Shown piece after piece: positions 25,887-33,189 of a stretch of DNA of 62,579 nucleotides. This DNA comes from CAZSAT01 sp964604675 (GTDB lineage Bacteria; Myxococcota_A; UBA796; CAJQPC01), in contig CAZSAT010000029.1 in assembly GCA_964604675.1 (NCBI GenBank), forward strand, positions 1-62,579, written 5' to 3'. The translations under genes and the position numbers were made by a program. Below the pieces are notes generated by a model. That model had not been told where the DNA came from. It saw only the letters and a program-made list of their open reading frames with translations, and did no database searches. Positions within the stretch are counted from its first letter, which is position 1, and every line of letters starts with the position of its first letter.

Positions 25887-26776
25887 CGCAACATCTCCAG
25901 GAGAAGCGCCAACGCGCGGGGGTCATCATGCTTGACGCGACCTTCGAGCGACAAGTCCTCGACATCATCGTCGTGCCACTGGCCCTCGTCGCTGATCGCC
26001 GACAGGGCCACCCCGTTGAGCCTGACCGAGCGGGCGGCGCCGTCCTCGGCGGTGTTGAGCAGGGCCTTGGCGTGCCCCTTGAACCCCCCGAGGGCATGGT
26101 CCTCCTGAGCCTGCACCCGCAGGTAGTCGCCCGCGAACGCCCCGAGGTGCTCACGTGGGCTGCGCTCCAGCCACCAGTCCTCGTCGCCCGCGACCCCGTC
26201 CCACGTCTCGTTGGCGTGATCGTTGGCGTAGGCCAGATCGTCGGGCAGGATGCCGGGGCCCTCGAGATCGAAGAGTCCGGCCGGGGCCAGTACCGGATGG
26301 CGGTGGACGGCGCCGGCCGCCTGGGCGATGCCGAGCGAGCGCGTGCGCACGTGGACCCGGGTCGGATCGACCTCGCCGCGCGCCGCGAGCCACGACAGCA
26401 CCGCCGCGAGATCATCCTGTTGCCGGGCACCCACGTGATCCTCGTCGCCAGTGCTGTCGCCGCGTCCGCGCGGATCGTAAGCGAGCACCACCACCCCCGC
26501 GCCCGCGATCTGTTGCGTGGTGAGCTCGTCGGCCGCGTCCAGGCCGCCTTCGAAGCCTGGCGGCACCAGCAAGAGCGCCGGCCAGCACCCGTCGATCACC
26601 GGCGCGACCACCGCCCCTGCGATCGACTCCCCATCCTCGGTGCGAAACCACACCTCTTCCCCCCGCGTGAGGGTGTGGCCCCACACCGGTCGGTGGACGC
26701 TGGTGCAGCCCTCGGTGGGCCACTGGGGCGCACCGAGGTCGACCGGGGCTGCGCAGGCCATGAAGAGCGGGATCAC
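25883..26776 (-). CDS. Lipoprotein alpha/beta hydrolase
   Basis: A 297-residue lipid-anchored alpha/beta hydrolase. GTG at 26776 opens the leader VIPLFMAC (cysteine at residue 8). The hydrolase core shows ALLLVPPGFEGG (oxyanion region), VVVLAYDPRGRGDSTG and a nucleophile-elbow-like stretch RTRSLGIAQAAG. The elbow reads T-R-S-L-G and not G-x-S-x-G, so the serine is present but the first glycine is replaced. A candidate acid and a His-rich region (EDHALGGFKGH) lie downstream. The best fit is the CocE/dienelactone-hydrolase-like group; substrate unknown. First gene of a coupled three-gene unit. Confidence 0.75.
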   Translation of the reverse strand: MIPLFMACAAPVDLGAPQWPTEGCTSVHRPVWGHTLTRGEEVWFRTEDGESIAGAVVAPVIDGCWPALLLVPPGFEGGLDAADELTTQQIAGAGVVVLAYDPRGRGDSTGDEDHVGARQQDDLAAVLSWLAARGEVDPTRVHVRTRSLGIAQAAGAVHRHPVLAPAGLFDLEGPGILPDDLAYANDHANETWDGVAGDEDWWLERSPREHLGAFAGDYLRVQAQEDHALGGFKGHAKALLNTAEDGAARSVRLNGVALSAISDEGQWHDDDVEDLSLEGRVKHDDPRALALLLEMLR

Positions 26777-26847
26777 GTGGACCTCTGTACACCGGAGCGC
26801 TGGGGGGTGATCGCGGAAGCGTCGCTCCGGTATCCTCACGACGGCAC

Positions 26848-27420
26848 ATGAACGGCACCCTGAAACCGGCGGAGCTCTCCGCCCTGTTCGCTCGCGCGTC
26901 TTCGGAAGGATGGACGGGGGTCTTGACCCTCGGACAGCGCCGACACGTGCTCGTCCAGGGCGCGCCGCTGCGCGCCGAAGCCCTCCAGCCCCTGGACGGC
27001 AGCACCGCGTGGATCTTCTCGGAGCGCCCGGAGCTCGACGGTCGGGTGGACGCACGCCTCGTGCGTGGCTTCGCCAGCGTCGCCCTGGAGCGCCTCGACG
27101 CGCCCGCTCCAGCCGAGTCGCCGGCGTCCTCGCTCCCGAAGCTGCTCGACATCGAGAGCGAGTTCGCGCGACGCGCGGGGCGGGACTTCTACGCCTTCCT
27201 GGGGCTCGACCGCAGCGCGACCTCGTTGGCGATCGAGGAGCGCGCCCTGCAGCTGGAGGAGCACTTCACCCGCCTGAAGGCCACCCTCTCGGGCGAGCAG
27301 GCCGCGATGGCGGGCCGGCTGGTGCTCGGTGCGCGCATCACCCGCATGCGCCTCCTCGACCCCAGCTTCCGCACCACCTACGACGAGGCGCTCGACGCCG
27401 GCACGGGGATGCTCCTGTGA
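26848..27420 (+). CDS. PATAN (DUF4388)-like and degenerate J-domain adaptor
   Basis: A 190-residue soluble protein. The N-terminal ~85 residues fit the PATAN/DUF4388 pattern (SSEGWTGVLTLGQRRHVLV, then QGAPLRAEAL), a domain common in myxobacterial signalling proteins. Residues ~110-185 resemble a J-domain helix bundle (DFYAFLGLDRSATSLAIEE; LDPSFRTTYDEAL), but the diagnostic HPD tripeptide is missing, so Hsp70 stimulation is unlikely. It is the first gene of a long same-strand unit leading to the tubulin-like protein, and its stop overlaps the next GTG start (GTGA). A scaffold role is an inference from domain type. Confidence 0.75.
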   Translation: MNGTLKPAELSALFARASSEGWTGVLTLGQRRHVLVQGAPLRAEALQPLDGSTAWIFSERPELDGRVDARLVRGFASVALERLDAPAPAESPASSLPKLLDIESEFARRAGRDFYAFLGLDRSATSLAIEERALQLEEHFTRLKATLSGEQAAMAGRLVLGARITRMRLLDPSFRTTYDEALDAGTGMLL

Positions 27421-30308
27421 AGCCCGTCGCCGTCGTCGCCCACCGCGCCAGCCTGTCCTGGTGGCAGGACACCCTGAGCGGCTCCACCGTCCAGGGCGTA
27501 CCCGGTGTGCCCGCGGCCACCGCCGTGGCAGCGCGCGCGTGGCTCGTGGTGCTGCCCGGAACCGCCGACGGCCTGGCCGCGGCCGCCAAGCTCGCCGACG
27601 CCGGCGCCCGCGTGGTGGTGGTGGTGGACGAGCCCGACGCAGCCCTGGAGGCCCACCTCGCTGGCGAGCACCTCGCCGACTTCTACACCGCGCCTCCGAC
27701 GGGCGGCGGTGCGCTGCGCGACCGCGTGCAGGGGTGGCTCGCGGGCCTGGGCGACGCCAAGCGGCGCTCGCTCGAGGACTGGGAATCCGAGCTGGTCGCC
27801 CGGGAGCGCCAGCTCTCCGACGAGAAGGGCGACGAGCGCAGCGCCGAAGATCGCGTCGCCCGGCTCGAAGCCGAGACCGCCACGCTGAGCACCGAGCTGG
27901 CGCGCGCCAAGGCCCAGGCCGACTCCAGCCGCAAGCAACTCAGCGAGGCACGCCAGGAATCCGACGACCTCCGCGCGGCGCTCTCGGCAGAACGCGGTGG
28001 GAGCGACGCTGCCCAGGCTCAGGTCTCCATGGCGCAGCAGCGCACCGCGGAAGCGCGACGTGAGCGGGATGCCGCGGTCGCCGAGACCGACCAGGTCCGC
28101 AGGGAGGTCAACGAGCTGCAGGCGGAGATGGGCCAGGCCCGGGTCCAGGCCGAGGCGGCGACGAGGCAGCTGGCCGAAGAGCGCGACGCCCAGGCGGCGC
28201 AGACCGAGCGCTTCACCACCGATCTCCAAGACCTTCGCACCAAGGTGAAGGAGCTGCTGGCGGCGATGGAGGAAGGTGCATCGATCTACGAGGCCACCGA
28301 AGCCGAACGCGACGTGGCGCTGGCGGCGGCGGAAGCAGCGAACACCGAGCGCGAAGCGGCGGTGGTCGAGCGCGACGCGGCGCGGGAGGCCCTTGCTGCT
28401 GCCCAGGGCTTGACCCAGGAGGCGGAAGCCCGGCTCGGCGACCTTCAGAGGGAGCTCGACGCGAGCGCCGAGCGCATCACCACCGTCGAACAGGCCAAGG
28501 GCGCGCTGGAAGCGCGCGTGGCCGAGGTCGAGGCGGTAGCTGCGGCTGCCTCCGAGGCTGGCCGTGCTGCGGAAGAGCGACGGTCCGAAGCCGAAGCGGC
28601 CGCCGACCAGGCGGCGCAAGAGGCAGCCTCCGCCGAGGCCGCCGCCGTCGAGGCCGGCGCCGGGCTGGCGGCGGCTCAGGTCGCCCTCGCAGAAGCCGAA
28701 GAACAGGCCGACGCCGCGGCCGAAGAACGTGACCAGGCCCAGGCGCGAGCGCGGGCGGCCGAGGCGCTCCAGGCGGAGGCGGAGGCCGCGGGCTCACGTG
28801 CCGCGCAACAGACGATCCAGGCTGAAGCCGACCGTGACGAGGCGCTGCAGGCAGCCGCCGGCGCACGGGCCGAGGCCGACCAGGCCCGGGCCGACCGCGA
28901 CGAAGCCCAGGAGCGCGCGCAGCAAGCCGCCGAGGCGCAGGAGGAAGCGACCCGACGAGCAGCCGCCGCCGAGATCTCCCTCGGTGAAGCCGTCGAACGC
29001 GCCGCAGCCGCAGAGGCCTCGGTCACCGCGATCGAAGCGCGCGCCGCCGAGGCCGAAGCCGACCGCGACCAGGCCCTCGAGCGGGCCAGCGCGGCCGAGT
29101 CCTTGCTCGCCGAGGTGCAGGCGCAGGCCGCCGCGAGCCAGACCGCCCTCACCGAGACCCAGCAGCGCGCTGACGCAGCAGAAGCGGCCCTCACCGAAGC
29201 TCGGCACGGCTGCACCCGGGCCGAAGCTGACCGCGACGAAGCAGCCGCGCGCGCGGAGGCCGCCGCGGAGGCAGCGGAGGCGGCAGCCGAACGCGCGGAC
29301 GCGGCCGAGCAACGGGCACACGCGGCCGAGTCCGGCCGTTCCGACGCCGAGCGGCGTGAACAAGCCGCGGACGCTGCGCGCGCGGAGGCAGCCGAGCGCG
29401 CGGAACAGGCCCTCCAGGGCGCGGCCGATGCTGGGGAGCGAGCCACCGAAGCCGAGTCGCGTGCTGCCGCAGCGCAACAACAGGCCGCAGCCGCCACCGA
29501 GCACGCCGAGCACACGGAGGCCGCCAGGGTCGAGGCCGTCGAGCGGGCCGAAGCCGCCGAAGCGGCCACGGCCGAGGCCGTCGAGCGGGCCGAAGCCGCC
29601 GAAGCGGCCACGGCCGAGGCCGCTCAGCGAGCCGAAGCCGCCGAAGCGGCCGCCACCGAGGCGACCGAGCGAGCCGAGGCTGCATCGGCCGCGGCCGAGA
29701 GCGCCCTGCAGCGCGCCGACCGAGCGGAGGCCGAAGCCAAGGCCGCCGCCGACCGCGCGGAGGCTGCGGAAGCCGAATCGAGGGAGCGCAGCCAGGCGGC
29801 CAGCGCTGGAGCCGCCGCAGCCAAGGCGAGCGCCGAGGCGCGCGCCGGGAAGGCCGCGGAGGAGCTCGCTGCCGGCCAGGCGGCGCTGGCCGAAGCCCTC
29901 GCGCGCGCCGAAGCGGCCGAACAGCGGGCAGCCAACGCGTCCGCGGCCCAGGCCGCTGCCGAAGCAGCCACTGAAGCCCTGGGGGCGAAGCTCGACATCC
30001 ACGCCCGAGCGACCGACGACGCCGCGCGCACCACAGCGGATCTCACGCCATTCCGGCAAGCCATCGTGCGCCGCAGGCAGGTCGACGCCAAGGTCATCCA
30101 GAAGTTCGCCGCGGTCGAGTCCGAGCTCAACAAGCACATCCAGCCCTTGCTGGGGCTCGCCCACGCCGCCCCGAAGCACCACGCCACGGTCTACGCGGTG
30201 CTGGGCCCGCTCCAGGAAGTGCTCGCGCTCGGAAAGCACATCAAGGGCGCCGCCACGAAGATGGCCCGGGAGGAGAACACCTTCCTCCACGCGGGCGAGG
30301 ACGCGTAG
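27417..30308 (+). CDS. Giant Ala/Glu-rich coiled-coil protein with pseudo-receiver N-terminus
   Basis: A 963-residue protein. Residues 1-~115 show an alternating strand/helix pattern like a response-regulator receiver (KPVAVVAH, AWLVVLPG, ARVVVVVDEPD, ADFYTAP), but the phosphorylatable aspartate expected after the third strand is Pro-Gly, so it is a pseudo-receiver at most. Residues ~120-855 are almost pure coiled coil dominated by Ala, Glu and Arg, including a 14-residue repeat (VERAEAAEAATAEA). The C-terminal ~100 residues are a distinct non-repetitive helical domain (FRQAIVRRRQVDAKVIQKF). The overall plan recalls AglZ/FrzS-type receiver-coil proteins of myxobacterial motility, without proof of homology. 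GTG start overlaps the upstream stop. Confidence 0.82.
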   Translation: MKPVAVVAHRASLSWWQDTLSGSTVQGVPGVPAATAVAARAWLVVLPGTADGLAAAAKLADAGARVVVVVDEPDAALEAHLAGEHLADFYTAPPTGGGALRDRVQGWLAGLGDAKRRSLEDWESELVARERQLSDEKGDERSAEDRVARLEAETATLSTELARAKAQADSSRKQLSEARQESDDLRAALSAERGGSDAAQAQVSMAQQRTAEARRERDAAVAETDQVRREVNELQAEMGQARVQAEAATRQLAEERDAQAAQTERFTTDLQDLRTKVKELLAAMEEGASIYEATEAERDVALAAAEAANTEREAAVVERDAAREALAAAQGLTQEAEARLGDLQRELDASAERITTVEQAKGALEARVAEVEAVAAAASEAGRAAEERRSEAEAAADQAAQEAASAEAAAVEAGAGLAAAQVALAEAEEQADAAAEERDQAQARARAAEALQAEAEAAGSRAAQQTIQAEADRDEALQAAAGARAEADQARADRDEAQERAQQAAEAQEEATRRAAAAEISLGEAVERAAAAEASVTAIEARAAEAEADRDQALERASAAESLLAEVQAQAAASQTALTETQQRADAAEAALTEARHGCTRAEADRDEAAARAEAAAEAAEAAAERADAAEQRAHAAESGRSDAERREQAADAARAEAAERAEQALQGAADAGERATEAESRAAAAQQQAAAATEHAEHTEAARVEAVERAEAAEAATAEAVERAEAAEAATAEAAQRAEAAEAAATEATERAEAASAAAESALQRADRAEAEAKAAADRAEAAEAESRERSQAASAGAAAAKASAEARAGKAAEELAAGQAALAEALARAEAAEQRAANASAAQAAAEAATEALGAKLDIHARATDDAARTTADLTPFRQAIVRRRQVDAKVIQKFAAVESELNKHIQPLLGLAHAAPKHHATVYAVLGPLQEVLALGKHIKGAATKMAREENTFLHAGEDA
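29538..29621 (+). repeat. Tandem 42-bp exact repeat inside coiled-coil gene
   Basis: Two adjacent 42-base units, 29538-29579 and 29580-29621, appear identical, and a third, diverged copy follows to ~29663. Each unit is in frame and encodes 14 residues, two heptads of the coil, so copy-number change would lengthen the rod without breaking the frame. This is the clearest DNA-level repeat in the window. Confidence 0.85.
30297..30300 (+). promoter_or_regulatory. Shine-Dalgarno GAGG that supports a CTG start
   Basis: GAGG lies 10 bases before the CTG at 30311, inside the last codons of the coiled-coil gene. No ATG, GTG or TTG is available in the downstream gene's frame between here and its lipobox, so this site supports CTG initiation by reinitiating or coupled ribosomes. 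Confidence 0.4.
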
Positions 30309-30310
30309 CG

Positions 30311-30886
30311 CTGCTCGCGTTCCTGCTCGGCTGTGGTGGCGGGGAGATCGAGGAGATCCCCAGCTTCGTGATGGCGGACTACCTTCCGCTGGACGGCGAG
30401 CGAAGGTGGGAGCTGGAGAACGATGAGCACGGGGCGTTGCTGCGGGTCGAGCTCCAGCCCGGCCCGTCCGACGGCCCGCGCCACCTGCACCACTTCGACC
30501 CCGACACGCTCCGAAAGGTGCTCGATCTCGAGCTCGCCTCCACGCCCGCGTACGGGATCGAGGTGCATGGTTGGCGCGTCGGCACGGGCAGCGAGGTGCG
30601 CCTCGACCCGCCGATGGAGCTGACCCCCGGGCGCATGGCCCAGGACGACGTGCACGACGCATCGGTCGACGACTTCGAGGTCTACGTGCGCTTCGCTGGC
30701 CTCGAGGTGTGCGAGAACGGCTGGGTGGGGGATGCCTGGGAGTGCGCCGTGCTCGACATCGAAGCGCCCGGCACGCCCCTGGACGGCCACTTCGAGCTCG
30801 CGCCCGTGTACGGCTTCTCCGTGTGGCAGCGTAGCGACGACCCCGCACCGTGGCGACTGCGCCGCGCCTTCTACGAGACCGACTGA
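30311..30886 (+). CDS. Lipoprotein, apparent CTG start, partner of VWA protein
   Basis: A 191-residue predicted lipoprotein. The frame contains a clear leader and lipobox, LLAFLLGCGGG, immediately after the coiled-coil stop, but the first standard start codon (GTG 30368, ATG 30371) lies after that cysteine and would remove it. The most economical reading is initiation at CTG 30311, three bases after the TAG, with GAGG 10 bases upstream. Mature protein: beta-rich, acidic, with a central GIEVHGWRVGTGSEVRLD segment and two cysteines (LEVCENGW, WECAVLD) likely to pair. No family recognised. Its stop overlaps the VWA gene start (TGATG). If the start is really at 30371 the product would be cytoplasmic. 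Confidence 0.6.
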   Translation: MLAFLLGCGGGEIEEIPSFVMADYLPLDGERRWELENDEHGALLRVELQPGPSDGPRHLHHFDPDTLRKVLDLELASTPAYGIEVHGWRVGTGSEVRLDPPMELTPGRMAQDDVHDASVDDFEVYVRFAGLEVCENGWVGDAWECAVLDIEAPGTPLDGHFELAPVYGFSVWQRSDDPAPWRLRRAFYETD

Positions 30887-33075
30887 TGTGGACCCTGCTC
30901 GCCCTGAGCGCCCCCGCCCTCGCGCAGGACCAGCACGAGGTCGCGTTCCTGCTCGACGTGTCGTGCAGCATGCCCAACGTCACCTGGGGGGCCGGCACCT
31001 CCTTCGAGCAGGTCACGTCCACGGTGCGCGACAAGGCACGCTCGGTGCTGCTCCCCTACCAGGACACCGACCTGCTCAGCATCACCTTCTACGAGTTCGG
31101 CGATCTCGAAGAAGACCCCTCGGGCGCCTGGGTCGCGATGCTACGGGCCGTGTCGGGTGGCGAGGCGCTCTCGGCCCGAGAGGCCATCGACTTCGTGGAC
31201 GGCTTCTTCCCTACCGACCGAAGCCACTACGCCGACGACTACACCTACGTGGCCCGCTCGGTCTACGAGGTCGCGCGCCGCGAGCTGGCGCTGGGCGGCG
31301 ATGCGGCCGATGCCCCAGTCGCCATTCCAGACGACGCCCGACCGCTCACCGTGCTCGTCTTCACCGACGCAGGCGACCTCTCGGCAGGTGGGGGCGGCGA
31401 GTCCCACGCACGGGACCGCGACTACGACCACGCCACCTGGCAGGCCTGGCTCGACGAGCACGTGGACGGCAACCAGCTCGAGTACCTGAACTGGGACCTG
31501 TCGGCGAAGGGCGCGGGCTTCCTGGCGGCGGCCGACCACCGGATCTACAACGCCCGCTGGGGGCAGCCCTCCAAGGCGGGTGTCTTCGACGTCGAGCGCG
31601 CCGCTGCGGGCGAGACCGCGCTCAAGGTCCACCCCACCTTCCAGCTGGTCCCGCGCCTCACCATGCCCCCGGCCGACCGGGAACACGTCTGCTCCCCCCG
31701 ACGCGACGGCCCCGTGGCCGCCAGCGCCCCGGCCAGGATCGAGACCCTCGCGGAGGTCCGCTGGACAGGCCCCCGAGGGCGCACCGAGCGGGTGCCATGG
31801 ACCCTGGAGGCCCCCGGCCGGCCGCTCATGGGAACCGGCGACGACGCCTACCTGCCCGCCACCTCCCTCCCCCTTCGCATCGTGCAGCCCAGCCTGTTGC
31901 TCGGCGACCTGTCGGGCTACGCGCTCGGGTTCCACCGCATCGCGTTCTCCGAGCGCGAGCTCTGCGACGCTCTCACCGGCCAGTACCCCCACAGCACCGT
32001 GGTGTTGCCCCTCGACGAAGGGCAGGTCGCGCCCATCGCCGAGGTGGAGCTCGTCTCTCGGAACCTCTACGACTTCGTGCTGGAGGCGGCTGCGGGCTCG
32101 CCCACGGCGCCATGGCCGGCCCTGGTCGCCGATCGCGCCCACGTCTTTCCGCTGGTGGAGCGCGGCGTGTCGGTCTCACCGGTCCGCGACGACACCCCGC
32201 CGGCCCAGGTCACCTGGACCGCGCGCGTGCAGCACGCTGGCCAGGATCTGCCGGCGCCCGAAGACTTCCTGGCCTTCGCCGACGGTTCGGCGAGGCTCTC
32301 CACCCCGGCCGGCGCCACCGTCACGCTGCGCATGCCCCACGCCGACCAGAGCTGGTGGCGCTTCGGCCGCGGCTTCGCCTACGCCCCTGGGGACTACACC
32401 GTGCAGCTCTGCGCCCGGGTGGATGTGCAGCAGCCCGACGGCGAACCCTACGCGCTGAGCGTGAGCTGCCCGGCCTGCGTCGAGGTCCTCGACCAGGACG
32501 CGGGCGTCTGTGCCGCCAGCACCGTCACCGTCGAGCCACGCCCGATCGCGTGGTGGACCCTCATCGCCACGGCACTGGTCACCATCGTCACCGCCTGGGC
32601 GAGCCTTCGCTGGATCCACCGGAAGCGCTTCGACAGCGATCTGAGCATCGGGAAGCTGCGCGGCAGCGGCTACCTCCGCGACCAGTACGAGCGCGGGCTC
32701 GACGGCACGCTCAACCTGTTCTGGAACCGAGCCTGCTACCTGGAGCTCGGCCAGAAGGAGGTCACCGAGTTCCTCTACGACGAAAAGGGTGCGGGGACGG
32801 GCGCCATCATCGGCCTCAGGCCGGTGCCCGGTGGGCTGCTCCTCTGGTGCGTGCGCCACCCGTCGGTGCCAACGGGGCTCACGTGGAAGCTGGTCGCGAG
32901 CACCGCCAAGGATGCGTTGCGCCCCCTCGACCGCGATCCGGGCGCCGATCTGGTCCCCGGGGAGACCGTCCTGGTCACGATGCCCCCACCGAGGAACTGC
33001 CAGCTGCTGCTCACGGGGAGCGGCCCCGAGGGCGAGAAGCGCCGCATCACCTACGCCATCGAGATCAAGGGCTAG
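30886..33075 (+). CDS. Membrane-anchored von Willebrand A domain protein
   Basis: A 729-residue envelope protein. A short uncharged signal peptide (MWTLLALSAPALA) is followed by a VWA domain with the metal-binding DxSxS motif at Asp24-Ser26-Ser28 (LLDVSCSM) and a further strand LTVLVFTDAGDLS. A large extracytoplasmic beta-rich region follows, then one membrane helix at ~552-573 (WWTLIATALVTIVTAWASL) and a ~155-residue cytoplasmic tail. VWA partners have been described for the bacterial/archaeal tubulin-like family encoded next door, where they are predicted to join in membrane remodelling. ATG overlaps the lipoprotein stop. A 114-base gap then precedes the tubulin-like gene, the only sizeable gap in the cluster and a possible internal promoter. 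Confidence 0.85.
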   Translation: MWTLLALSAPALAQDQHEVAFLLDVSCSMPNVTWGAGTSFEQVTSTVRDKARSVLLPYQDTDLLSITFYEFGDLEEDPSGAWVAMLRAVSGGEALSAREAIDFVDGFFPTDRSHYADDYTYVARSVYEVARRELALGGDAADAPVAIPDDARPLTVLVFTDAGDLSAGGGGESHARDRDYDHATWQAWLDEHVDGNQLEYLNWDLSAKGAGFLAAADHRIYNARWGQPSKAGVFDVERAAAGETALKVHPTFQLVPRLTMPPADREHVCSPRRDGPVAASAPARIETLAEVRWTGPRGRTERVPWTLEAPGRPLMGTGDDAYLPATSLPLRIVQPSLLLGDLSGYALGFHRIAFSERELCDALTGQYPHSTVVLPLDEGQVAPIAEVELVSRNLYDFVLEAAAGSPTAPWPALVADRAHVFPLVERGVSVSPVRDDTPPAQVTWTARVQHAGQDLPAPEDFLAFADGSARLSTPAGATVTLRMPHADQSWWRFGRGFAYAPGDYTVQLCARVDVQQPDGEPYALSVSCPACVEVLDQDAGVCAASTVTVEPRPIAWWTLIATALVTIVTAWASLRWIHRKRFDSDLSIGKLRGSGYLRDQYERGLDGTLNLFWNRACYLELGQKEVTEFLYDEKGAGTGAIIGLRPVPGGLLLWCVRHPSVPTGLTWKLVASTAKDALRPLDRDPGADLVPGETVLVTMPPPRNCQLLLTGSGPEGEKRRITYAIEIKG

Positions 33076-33189
33076 CAAGAGCTCTCGGCCAGGGCGCTCG
33101 GGACAGCGCACCATGCCGATGCAACAACGACGCACGGGCGTGGTAGACACGGCCCCATGGGAACCCCGCTGGTGCGGGCAGGAGCGGAC

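Noticed and set aside
26060..26430. Minus-strand 767-residue reading of 24127-26430 as one protein
   Set aside because: Only the last 339 codons (from 25146) look like protein. The upstream part is antiframe to the lectin and hydrolase genes, which have leaders and coupled starts.
29200..29720. Repeat-rich stretch resembling a CRISPR or satellite array
   Set aside because: The repeats are in frame, lack spacers and encode coiled-coil heptads; only one 42-bp unit is exactly duplicated.
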